This document shows positions 1 through 5,793 of a stretch of 5,793 bases of DNA, one piece after another (within the stretch, counting starts at the first letter, position 1; every line of letters begins with the position of its first letter). The notes below the pieces were generated by a model that did no database searches, was not told where the DNA came from, and saw only the letters and a list, made by a program, of their open reading frames with translations. This DNA is from Alphaproteobacteria bacterium (GTDB taxonomy: Bacteria > Pseudomonadota > Alphaproteobacteria > JAAXGF01): positions 1 to 5,793 of the forward strand of contig JAAXGF010000267.1 of the NCBI GenBank assembly GCA_012267605.1. Reading direction: 5' to 3'. Position numbers and translations under genes: made by a program.

Positions 1-9
1 GATCAGACC

Positions 10-40
10 TGGGCAGTTACCTATAGGGTTCGTTTGCCCA
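10..40. repeat. Nested inverted repeat downstream of the hydrolase gene
   Basis: TGGGCA (10-15) is complementary to TGCCCA (35-40), and the palindrome CCTATAGG (20-27) lies inside the loop. The structure begins 23 bases beyond the stop codon of the minus-strand hydrolase gene, where a transcription terminator would be expected. No T-run follows it in the direction of that transcript, so it is not a convincing intrinsic terminator. It may be chance. The remainder of 1-62 shows no gene. Confidence 0.2.
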
Positions 41-62
41 TCCGTGGAAAATCGAGCTTCGG

Positions 63-836
63 TTAGGCTACAGAATCGCAAAGGTTGGCGACTTCACGGC
101 ACAGGCGCTCTAAGTCAGCCGGTTCCGATAGCCGGTGTCCACCGTTCTTCACCAAGGTTAGCTCAATATCATCGCCGGATAGGGTTTCCGCCAATTTGCG
201 TGACGTATCCCAGGGCACTGCGGTATCTGCCATGCCGTGGATGAGTCGCACCGGGCAACGCAGTTCAATGGGCGAACGAAGGACCAAGTGAACGCGCCCT
301 TCTTCGATCAGGGTCTGGCTAATTGGGTATGGGTCATCCTCATAGTCGGATGGCACCGACACGATGCCGTCGCGCGCCAGGGCGGACCGCGTCTCGGCAT
401 CGAACGCATGCCACAATAGATCCTCGGTAAAATCGGGTGCGGATGCGACACCAACGAGGCCATGCACCCGATCGGGGCGGGCCTGAGCGAGCAACAGCAT
501 GATCCAGCCGCCCATGCTCGAACCAACCACGACTTGGGGGCCGTCGGTCAGGGCGTCGAGCACGGCGATGGCATCGTCACGCCAGCGCCCGATGGTTCCA
601 TCCACGAATTGGCCGCTCGATTCGCCGTGGCCAAAGTAGTCAAAGCGAATAAACGCCCGTTTCTCTGCGTGGCACGCCGCCTCAAGGGCTATCGCTTTGG
701 CACCGCTCATATCCGACTTGAACCCGCCGAGAAACAGTACGCCGGGGCTACATCCGGGCATGGCGTGGTAGGCGATCGTGTTTCCGTCAGGGCGTGCAAG
801 CCGACTGGCAACTGCAATGGCGGGTGTTTCGACCAT
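63..836 (-). CDS. Alpha/beta hydrolase, ABHD10-like serine hydrolase
   Basis: This 257-residue protein is a single-domain alpha/beta-fold hydrolase with no signal peptide or membrane segment, so it is probably cytosolic. The nucleophile elbow is GSSMGG with Ser107 as the likely nucleophile. Asp204 lies in HGMADTAVP and His234 in NGGHRLS, which completes a Ser-Asp-His triad in the usual order. The early LGGFKSDMSG segment (residues 36-45) and FDYFGHGESSG (65-75) resemble the ABHD10 group, whose mitochondrial member removes acyl groups from cysteine thioesters and cleaves acyl glucuronides. The bacterial substrate is unknown; a small ester or thioester is likely. The start fits the family, which usually opens a few residues before the RPDG-IAYH segment. 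No clear Shine-Dalgarno sequence precedes it. It is transcribed divergently from the glycosyltransferase genes, and its start codon overlaps the probable GT4 start by two bases. Stop is TAA. Fold and triad are firm; the ABHD10 link is from memory of the family. Confidence 0.9.
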   Translation of the reverse strand: MVETPAIAVASRLARPDGNTIAYHAMPGCSPGVLFLGGFKSDMSGAKAIALEAACHAEKRAFIRFDYFGHGESSGQFVDGTIGRWRDDAIAVLDALTDGPQVVVGSSMGGWIMLLLAQARPDRVHGLVGVASAPDFTEDLLWHAFDAETRSALARDGIVSVPSDYEDDPYPISQTLIEEGRVHLVLRSPIELRCPVRLIHGMADTAVPWDTSRKLAETLSGDDIELTLVKNGGHRLSEPADLERLCREVANLCDSVA

Positions 837-2064
837 GAGCTATGCTTGCCCAATGGAACACGGCGCGCAAGCTTCGTCTGGGGCGAAATCCTCGGTTGTT
901 CTTCGCCCATCAAGTGGCGCGGAATCGCGCCAGACCAGGGTTCTACAGGTCCTTCCCGCACTACATTTCGGTGGCGTGGAACGGGGTACAATTGATATCG
1001 TTCAAGCGCTTGCGGAAGCCGGCTGGGAACCCTGGGTCGCTTCGTCCGGCGGCGCACTCGTCAACGATGTTCGTCGGGCGGGAGGGCGCCACTTTGCTAT
1101 GCCGCTGGCGAAGAAGAATCCGATTTCTATTGGATTGAACATTGGCCGACTTGCGCGGCTGATCGAATCCCAGGACATCGACATCGTCCACGCTCGATCC
1201 CGGGCCCCGGCATGGAGCGCCATGTACGCGGCGCGGCAGACCGGTCGCCGTTTCGTTACCACCTACCATGGCACGTACAATGCGCGTAGCCATCTTAAAG
1301 TTCGCTATAATTCGGTTATGGCAAGAGGCGACACTGTCATTGCCATTTCTCAATTCATTGCTCAGCACGTACGTGAGACCCACGGCACCGACAATAGACG
1401 TTTGCGCGTGGTGCCGCGCGGCATCGACTTGGCATATTTCGATCCCCGCAACGTCCACGCGGATCGAATGGTTGCCTTGGCGCGCAAATGGCGGCTTCCC
1501 GACGACCGGAAGATAATCGTTCTGCCGGCCCGATTGAGTCGTTGGAAGGGGCACGAAGTATTGGTGGAGGCACTCGGTCAATTGGCACGGGACGATCTAT
1601 GTTGTTTGTTGATCGGTGAGGATCGCGGACGTCGTCGATATACCGACGCCCTAATTGCGGCAATCCGCAAGCGGGGGCTCGAAGGTGTCGTACGCCTGGT
1701 TGGCCATTGCGTTGACATGCCCGCTGCTTACATGTTGGCTGACGTGGTGGTTTCGCCAGCTACCGATCCCGAGGCGTTCGGGCGTGTCGCGGTGGAAGCG
1801 CAGGCCATGGGGCGGCCAACCTTAGCCAGTAGCCACGGCGCCACGGGGGAAACGATCATTGACGGGGAAACCGGTTGGCTTATCCCGCCGGGGGACGCCC
1901 AGGTGCTCGCGGAAGCTTTACGGCACACGTTGGCGCTGGACGGAGACCAACGGGCAGTCCTCGCCGAACGCGCCAGAGCCCATGTTAGCCAACACTTCTC
2001 GAAACAGCGCATGTGCGACAAAACGCTTGACGTTTACAGAGAATTGTTGGCCGTGGGTCAATAG
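835..2064 (+). CDS. Glycosyltransferase family 4 protein
   Basis: This retaining, GT-B fold glycosyltransferase moves a sugar from a nucleotide-sugar donor to an acceptor, probably a surface glycan built on the inner face of the cytoplasmic membrane. With an ATG start at 835 it has 409 residues. The N-terminal acceptor-side Rossmann domain carries GGVERG (46-51), HARSRAP (119-125) and TTYHGTYN (142-149). The C-terminal donor domain begins after PRGIDL (194-199) and carries RLSRWKG (233-239), whose Arg and Lys normally contact the donor phosphates. The EX7E motif is present with Glu313 and Glu321 (EAFGRVAVE). The sequence resembles GT4 proteins of Rhodospirillales. The start is uncertain: the conserved domain only begins near base 937, ATG 853 is also possible, the frame stays open up to a GTG at 778, and none has a clear Shine-Dalgarno sequence. 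I chose 835 because it overlaps the divergent hydrolase least while keeping an ATG. A GT9 gene follows closely. Donor and acceptor are unknown. Confidence 0.9.
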   Translation: MSYACPMEHGAQASSGAKSSVVLRPSSGAESRQTRVLQVLPALHFGGVERGTIDIVQALAEAGWEPWVASSGGALVNDVRRAGGRHFAMPLAKKNPISIGLNIGRLARLIESQDIDIVHARSRAPAWSAMYAARQTGRRFVTTYHGTYNARSHLKVRYNSVMARGDTVIAISQFIAQHVRETHGTDNRRLRVVPRGIDLAYFDPRNVHADRMVALARKWRLPDDRKIIVLPARLSRWKGHEVLVEALGQLARDDLCCLLIGEDRGRRRYTDALIAAIRKRGLEGVVRLVGHCVDMPAAYMLADVVVSPATDPEAFGRVAVEAQAMGRPTLASSHGATGETIIDGETGWLIPPGDAQVLAEALRHTLALDGDQRAVLAERARAHVSQHFSKQRMCDKTLDVYRELLAVGQ

Positions 2065-2085
2065 GCGCCCAATGTGAGGGGGTCG

Positions 2086-3042
2086 GTGGCGAAGCGGCGA
2101 ATTCTGGTCATCAAATTGGGCGCGTTAGGCGATTTTGTTCTCGCCACTGGGGCCTTCAAGGCGATCAGAAACTATCATCCGGATGCATTGATCACATTGC
2201 TGACGACGGTGCCGTTTGCCGAGCTGGGGCGGGACTGCGGATGGTTTGATGAGGTTTGGATTGATGGCCGCGCCCGAGCCTGGCAATTTGCGCGATGGTT
2301 CGACCTAATTCGTCGTTTGAGGGCTGGCGGGTTTCACCGTGTCTATGATCTGCAAACCGCGGACCGGACCGCAATGTATTTTCGTCTGCTCAAGCGTCCC
2401 CGGCCAGAATGGTCGGGGATCGTGCGGGGCTGCTCGCATCGCCAAGTTAATCCCGGGCGCGGCCAAATGCATACACTGGATCGGTTGGCTGACCAATTGG
2501 CGGTGGCCGGCCTGTCAAATACGGCCGGTCAACTGGATATTCACCCCGATCTCTCGTGGGCGACGGCCGATTTCGGCAAGTTCGGGTTATCAAAGGACTT
2601 TGCGCTTGTTTGCGCCGGTGGATCGGCCCATCGTCTGGCCAAGCGCTGGCCCGCGCGCGCCTTCGCCGAATTTTCCGAATGGCTGAGCGAGCGACGGATT
2701 AAGCCTGTGCTGATCGGCGGAACGGCGGAAGCTGCTACGCTCGCGGATATCGCTGCTCATTGCCGCAATGCGGTGAACCTGTGCGGGCGGACCACTTTGC
2801 CCGAAATCACCGCAATGGCGCGGCACGCTCAGACAGCGGTTGGCAATGATACCGGCCCAATGCACGTCATTGCTGCAACCGAGTGTCCTTGTGTCGTGTT
2901 GTTTTCCGCCGACTCCGATCCAGCCCGGACGGCACCGCGCGGAGCCCACGTAACCGTACTGCGTAGACCGCGTCTAGACTCGTTATCCGTAGCCGAAGTG
3001 GCCAGCGCGATTCGCTTTCGGGAACCACCGACGTCGGCTTGA
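2086..3042 (+). CDS. Glycosyltransferase family 9 protein (heptosyltransferase-like)
   Basis: This is an inverting GT-B glycosyltransferase of the ADP-heptose:LPS heptosyltransferase family (GT9). It has about 318 residues, slightly short of E. coli WaaC and WaaF. The N-terminal domain opens with RRILVIKLGALGDF, the glycine-rich acceptor-side loop with the Asp typical of GT9. The C-terminal half carries KRWP (186-189), whose Lys normally contacts donor phosphate, and GNDTGPMH (253-260), the hallmark nucleotide-heptose binding motif. The GTG start at 2086 is preferred because GAGG at 2076-2079 sits six bases upstream. An in-frame GTG at 2074 would add four residues but has no ribosome binding site, and the ATG at 2072 is in a frame that stops at once. 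It starts about 21 bases after the GT4 stop, so the two are probably one transcription unit acting on the same surface glycan. It cannot be assigned to WaaC, WaaF or WaaQ by eye, and other deoxyheptose or hexose donors are possible. Confidence 0.9.
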   Translation: MAKRRILVIKLGALGDFVLATGAFKAIRNYHPDALITLLTTVPFAELGRDCGWFDEVWIDGRARAWQFARWFDLIRRLRAGGFHRVYDLQTADRTAMYFRLLKRPRPEWSGIVRGCSHRQVNPGRGQMHTLDRLADQLAVAGLSNTAGQLDIHPDLSWATADFGKFGLSKDFALVCAGGSAHRLAKRWPARAFAEFSEWLSERRIKPVLIGGTAEAATLADIAAHCRNAVNLCGRTTLPEITAMARHAQTAVGNDTGPMHVIAATECPCVVLFSADSDPARTAPRGAHVTVLRRPRLDSLSVAEVASAIRFREPPTSA

Positions 3043-3113
3043 CAGAGACTCGATTCTCACTACATTGCCGGCGTTGAATGCGAAACCGGCCGCCCACTGA
3101 TAGGTCGGCTTGA
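3033..3113 (+). repeat. Ten-base direct repeat flanking the GT9-thrS gap
   Basis: GTCGGCTTGA occurs at 3033-3042, where it ends exactly at the GT9 stop codon, and again at 3104-3113, shortly before thrS. The copies are 71 bases apart. The first overlaps the possible TTGACA box. It may be a regulator site pair or the trace of a small duplication, but the flanks do not match and chance is possible. Confidence 0.3.
3039..3066 (+). promoter_or_regulatory. Candidate sigma-70 type promoter for thrS (P1)
   Basis: A perfect TTGACA (3039-3044) is followed after 16 bases by TACATT (3061-3066), which matches four of six positions of the -10 consensus. The -35 box overlaps the GT9 stop codon. Transcription would begin near 3073 and give a leader of about 66 bases before thrS. 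This is by consensus match only; alphaproteobacterial promoters are less strict than those of E. coli. Confidence 0.35.
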
Positions 3114-3126
3114 GGCACGCTATCAT
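3097..3126 (+). promoter_or_regulatory. Candidate start-proximal promoter for thrS (P2)
   Basis: CTGATA (3097-3102, four of six matches) and TATCAT (3121-3126, five of six) are separated by 18 bases. The start site would fall at about 3133-3139, at or within a few bases of the thrS ATG. That would give an almost leaderless message, which would fit the absence of a Shine-Dalgarno sequence there. The call rests only on consensus matching. Confidence 0.25.
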
Positions 3127-3138
3127 ATCCCTTCGGTA

Positions 3139-5058
3139 ATGAACTCCATGGTCGCGATCACCCTTCCCGATGGCAGTGCGCGCCAGTTCGAGGCTGGCGT
3201 CAGCGGTGCGCAAATCGCCGAGGCCATCGGCGCAGGCTTGGCCAAGGCCGCGCTAGCGGTGCGGGTGGATGGCGTGATGAAGGATCTTGCCGTGACCATA
3301 AGCCACGACGCACGGGTCGAGATCATTACCCGGCGCGACGAGGATGCTCTTGAACTAATTCGCCACGATGCGGCGCACGCCATGGCCCAAGCAGTAAAGG
3401 AACTCTATTCCGATACTCAAGTCACAATCGGTCCGGCGATCGAGAACGGTTTTTACTATGATTTTTCTCGCGACGAGCCGTTTACGCCTGAGGATCTGGA
3501 ACGTATTGAGGAACGCATGCACGTTATTGTCGATCGCGACGATCCGATAACTCGGGAGGTTTGGGATCGGGACGAAGCCGTGGCTTTCTTCGAACAGGCC
3601 GGTGAACACTACAAGGCTGAAATCATCGCTGGAATTCCCGCCGATGAGCAGGTCAGCCTATACCGCCAGGGCGATTTCGTGGATCTCTGCCGCGGCCCTC
3701 ATTTGCCGTCCACAGGAAAACTAGGAAAGGCTTTCAAACTAATGAAGCTGGCCGGCGCCTATTGGCGCGGCGACAGCCGAAACGAGATGCTGCAGCGCAT
3801 TTACGGTACCGCTTGGGCGAAGAAAAAGCAGTTGGATGCTTATTTGCACAGGCTCGCCGAGGCCGAACGTCGAGATCATCGCCGCTTAGGGCGTGCGCTC
3901 GATCTCTTCCATATCCAGGAGGAAGCGGTCGGTATGGTTTTTTGGCATCCCAAGGGGTGGACAATTTACCGTCTATTGACCGACTACGTGCGGCGAAAAC
4001 TCTCCAAGGCTGGATACGAGGAGGTCAATACACCGCAGCTTGTCGACCGCAGTTTGTGGGAGGCGTCTGGACACTGGGAAAAGTTTCGCGAGCACATGTT
4101 TACTGCGGAATCGGATGAGCGGATTTTAGCGCTCAAACCGATGAACTGCCCATGTCATGTGCAGATCTTTCGCCAGGGTGTCAAAAGCTATCGTGACCTT
4201 CCCTTGCGCATGGCCGAATTCGGCACTTGTCACCGCTACGAGCCCTCGGGTGCCTTGCACGGCTTGATGAGGGTAAGAGGGTTTACCCAGGACGATGCCC
4301 ATATCTTTTGCACGGAGAGGCAGATTACCGAGGAAAGCAAGGCATTTTGCGCCCTAGCGCTTGAGGTCTATGGCGATTTTGGATTTACGGATGTAGCAGT
4401 AAAATTCGCAGACCGACCGCCGGTGCGCGCTGGCGAGGACGAGGTTTGGGACCGGGCTGAGGCGGCGCTGACCACGGCGGTTGAGGCCACCGGACTCGAT
4501 TATACGGCGAACCCCGGCGAGGGTGCGTTTTATGGACCCAAATTGGAGTTTGTGTTGCGCGACGCGATCGGTCGGGAATGGCAATGCGGCACTCTACAAG
4601 TTGACTTTGTTTTACCGGAACGGCTCGACGCGGCGTACGTGGGCGAGGACGGGGAGCGGCATCGGCCGGTGATGCTGCATCGGGCAGTTCTTGGCTCCAT
4701 TGAGCGTTTTATCGGAATATTGATCGAAAACCACTCGGGTCACTTGCCCATTTGGCTGGCCCCGGTTCAGGTTGTGGTGGCGACAATCACGCACGATGGC
4801 GATGATTTCGCACGACAGGTGGCCCGCACTGTTGGTGCCGCTGGAATGCGGGTCGCCTTGGACATCAGTAATGAAAAGATCGGTTTCAAGGTTCGCTTAC
4901 ACAGCGTCGCCAAGATTCCATTGTTGTTTGCCATCGGCAAACGTGAGGCGGCGGAGGGAACCGTGGCGATTCGGCGATTGGGATCAAAAGATCAAGAAAT
5001 CCTTGCGCTTGATGAGGCCGTCGCTAGACTGGAAAAGGAGGCGACGCCACCGGCCTAG
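3139..5058 (+). CDS. thrS: Threonine--tRNA ligase (threonyl-tRNA synthetase)
   Basis: This cytoplasmic class II synthetase charges tRNA-Thr with threonine using ATP and edits mischarged Ser-tRNA-Thr. It is full length (639 residues; E. coli 642). Domains in order: TGS (about 4-64), editing domain with H76 and H80 of HDAAH plus C184 and H188 of CRGPH, the class II catalytic core (about 245-535), and the anticodon-binding domain (about 540-639). Zinc ligands C337, H388 and H514 are all present, as are motif 2 Arg366 and motif 3 Arg523. Each is offset by three from the E. coli position, so the inner ATG at 3148 (MVAITLPDG, aligning with E. coli MPVITLPDG) may be the true start. Neither ATG has a Shine-Dalgarno sequence. 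The frame is the same as that of GT9, and only the GT9 TGA separates the two across 96 bases. infC follows, as in many bacteria. Function is certain; the start is not. Confidence 0.98.
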   Translation: MNSMVAITLPDGSARQFEAGVSGAQIAEAIGAGLAKAALAVRVDGVMKDLAVTISHDARVEIITRRDEDALELIRHDAAHAMAQAVKELYSDTQVTIGPAIENGFYYDFSRDEPFTPEDLERIEERMHVIVDRDDPITREVWDRDEAVAFFEQAGEHYKAEIIAGIPADEQVSLYRQGDFVDLCRGPHLPSTGKLGKAFKLMKLAGAYWRGDSRNEMLQRIYGTAWAKKKQLDAYLHRLAEAERRDHRRLGRALDLFHIQEEAVGMVFWHPKGWTIYRLLTDYVRRKLSKAGYEEVNTPQLVDRSLWEASGHWEKFREHMFTAESDERILALKPMNCPCHVQIFRQGVKSYRDLPLRMAEFGTCHRYEPSGALHGLMRVRGFTQDDAHIFCTERQITEESKAFCALALEVYGDFGFTDVAVKFADRPPVRAGEDEVWDRAEAALTTAVEATGLDYTANPGEGAFYGPKLEFVLRDAIGREWQCGTLQVDFVLPERLDAAYVGEDGERHRPVMLHRAVLGSIERFIGILIENHSGHLPIWLAPVQVVVATITHDGDDFARQVARTVGAAGMRVALDISNEKIGFKVRLHSVAKIPLLFAIGKREAAEGTVAIRRLGSKDQEILALDEAVARLEKEATPPA

Positions 5059-5105
5059 TGAAGGTGGTTGAGCTCGAGTGATGTGCCGCGTTGGCGGAAT
5101 AAGGT

Positions 5106-5145
5106 AGAGTGTTTTCCAAAGAAAGCTTTCCCAGGGAAAGACTCT
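5106..5145 (+). promoter_or_regulatory. Imperfect hairpin in the thrS-infC intergenic leader
   Basis: AGAGTGTTTTCC (5106-5117) pairs with GGGAAAGACTCT (5134-5145) in a 12-position stem with one G-G mismatch and one T-G wobble, around a 16-base loop. A second, mutually exclusive hairpin uses CTTTCC and GGAAAG within CTTTCCCAGGGAAAG (5126-5140). It lies about 65 bases before the infC start. No T-run follows, so it is not an ordinary terminator; mRNA processing or translational control of infC is possible. The other parts of the 152-base gap show no clear promoter. Confidence 0.4.
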
Positions 5146-5196
5146 TCTGTAAGAAATCATTCGTGGAACCATGGTGCAAAGGAGACAGATGTTTGG

Positions 5197-5203
5197 AAAG
5201 GAG
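5197..5203 (+). promoter_or_regulatory. Shine-Dalgarno sequence that fixes the infC start
   Basis: AAAGGAG is followed by a seven-base spacer and then the ATA at 5211. The strength and spacing are ideal, while the other noncanonical candidate, ATT at 5229, is 25 bases away. An in-frame TAA at 5208-5210 lies just before the ATA and rules out any earlier start in this frame. Confidence 0.75.
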
Positions 5204-5210
5204 TTCTTAA

Positions 5211-5747
5211 ATACCGAGGCCACCATCGATTACGCCGCCCTCGCGGGAAGGGCCGCGGGTCAACGAACAGATCGACGCAACATCAATTCGGTTAATCGAT
5301 CATAAGGGACAGCAGATTGGCATATTGCCGACCGGCCGGGGCATGCAAATGGCGGAGGAGGTCGGGCTTGACCTCGTGGAAGTCGCGCCCAATTCAGACC
5401 CGCCGGTTTGTAAATTGCTTGATTACGGCAAGTATAAATACGAAACTCAGAAAAAAGCTGGTGAGGCTCGCAAGCGTCAGAAAACAATTGACGTTAAAGA
5501 AATTAAAATGCGACCAACGATTGATGTTAATGATTACCAGGTGAAACTTCGAAATATTACACGATTTCTGGATTCCGGCGATAAAGTGAAAGTAACTTTG
5601 CGATTTCGCGGTCGGGAACTGGTCCATCAAGATCTTGGCATGAAAGTCTTGGAGCGAGTTCGCGACGACATTGGCGAGTTGGGCAAGGTTGAACAAATGC
5701 CGAAGATGGAAGGACGGCAGATGACCATGGTCATGGCGCCGCGCTGA
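5211..5747 (+). CDS. infC: Translation initiation factor IF-3, ATA start codon
   Basis: IF3 binds the 30S subunit, keeps it apart from 50S and proofreads the initiator tRNA and start codon. From the ATA at 5211 the protein has 178 residues, the normal length. The N-terminal domain opens with the conserved GPRVNEQI (14-21) and ends in the family signature KLLDYGKYKYETQK (68-81). A basic linker (about 81-95) follows, then the C-terminal domain with KMRP (99-102), RFRGRE (131-136), HQDLGMK (139-145) and the ending EGRQMTMVMAPR. The first ATG or TTG in frame falls at or after residue 39 and would delete the conserved N-terminus, so the start must be noncanonical. ATA 5211 has an ideal Shine-Dalgarno sequence. 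E. coli infC starts at AUU and IF3 represses its own translation by rejecting that codon; the same is likely here but is inferred. The middle of the gene is notably AT-rich. It lies 152 bases after thrS, probably in the same operon, with possible control from the hairpin at 5106-5145. Confidence 0.93.
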   Translation: MPRPPSITPPSREGPRVNEQIDATSIRLIDHKGQQIGILPTGRGMQMAEEVGLDLVEVAPNSDPPVCKLLDYGKYKYETQKKAGEARKRQKTIDVKEIKMRPTIDVNDYQVKLRNITRFLDSGDKVKVTLRFRGRELVHQDLGMKVLERVRDDIGELGKVEQMPKMEGRQMTMVMAPR

Positions 5748-5793
5748 TCCAAGCGCCAAATACGTACTCTTTCTGTCAGTTTGTATAGATTTT

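Noticed and set aside
1..4. Window begins with GATC, as in a Sau3AI/MboI cloning junction
   Set aside because: The four-base site is common, and nothing else suggests vector or a chimeric join.
462..995. 177-residue plus-strand ORF opposite the hydrolase gene
   Set aside because: It lies antisense to the hydrolase and runs into the GT4 gene in another frame; it shows no recognisable motif, and the opposite strand encodes a complete catalytic triad.
961..1581. 206-residue minus-strand ORF inside the GT4 gene
   Set aside because: It is a shadow of the GT4 reading frame in GC-rich DNA, with no domain features, while the plus strand carries all the GT4 motifs.
3067..3090. GCCGG/CCGGC hairpin with CGT in its loop, as a ThrRS-binding operator mimicking the tRNA-Thr anticodon arm
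   Set aside because: The stem is only five pairs with a 14-base loop, unlike an anticodon arm, and its left arm lies upstream of the start site predicted from promoter P1. There is also no T-run, so it is not a terminator either.
5047..5067. CCACC/GGTGG inverted repeat around the thrS stop codon as a terminator
   Set aside because: Five base pairs with an 11-base loop and no following T-run; too weak, and infC is probably cotranscribed.
5068..5295. 75-residue plus-strand ORF across the thrS-infC gap
   Set aside because: It crosses the gap and the infC N-terminus in a different frame, has no ribosome binding site at its start and no protein-like motif.
5208..5325. Frameshift or sequencing error hiding an ATG start for infC
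   Set aside because: The frame from ATA 5211 reads straight into the conserved IF3 N-terminus at the normal protein length and has an ideal ribosome binding site, so no correction is needed.
5748..5793. Terminator or start of rpmI after infC
   Set aside because: The 46 bases show no stable inverted repeat, ribosome binding site or L35-like coding sequence; the window ends too soon.

Overview
The window reads as ordinary chromosomal DNA of an alphaproteobacterium, most like the Rhodospirillales. This is inferred from the protein sequences (ThrRS and IF3 wording, the two glycosyltransferases, the ABHD10-like hydrolase), from moderately GC-rich coding sequence, and from the gene order leading into thrS-infC. 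No mobile element, CRISPR array, tRNA or rRNA was seen, and I found no convincing new multi-gene system. The unusual signals are at translation starts and in the short gaps between genes.

Layout. Positions 1-62 hold only a nested inverted repeat. Positions 63-836 on the minus strand encode a serine alpha/beta hydrolase with an intact catalytic triad. The other genes all run on the plus strand: a GT4 glycosyltransferase (about 835-2064), a GT9 heptosyltransferase-like protein (about 2086-3042), threonyl-tRNA synthetase thrS (3139-5058) and translation initiation factor IF3 infC (5211-5747). The hydrolase and GT4 genes diverge, and their best start codons overlap at one CATG. The last 46 bases after infC hold no recognisable gene; rpmI and rplT usually follow infC in bacteria, but they are not in the window.

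How the genes fit together. GT4 and GT9 are about 21 bases apart and probably co-transcribed. They are likely to act on a cell-surface glycan such as lipopolysaccharide, though donor and acceptor cannot be read from the sequence. ThrS and IF3 are housekeeping translation proteins whose neighbourhood is conserved widely. A possible thrS promoter overlaps the end of the GT9 gene. The infC gene has no usable ATG, GTG or TTG start: its conserved N-terminus can only be reached from an ATA codon that has a perfect Shine-Dalgarno sequence, which suggests the start-codon-based autoregulation known for E. coli infC. The 152-base thrS-infC gap also holds a long imperfect hairpin and an out-of-frame small ORF with its own ribosome binding site.
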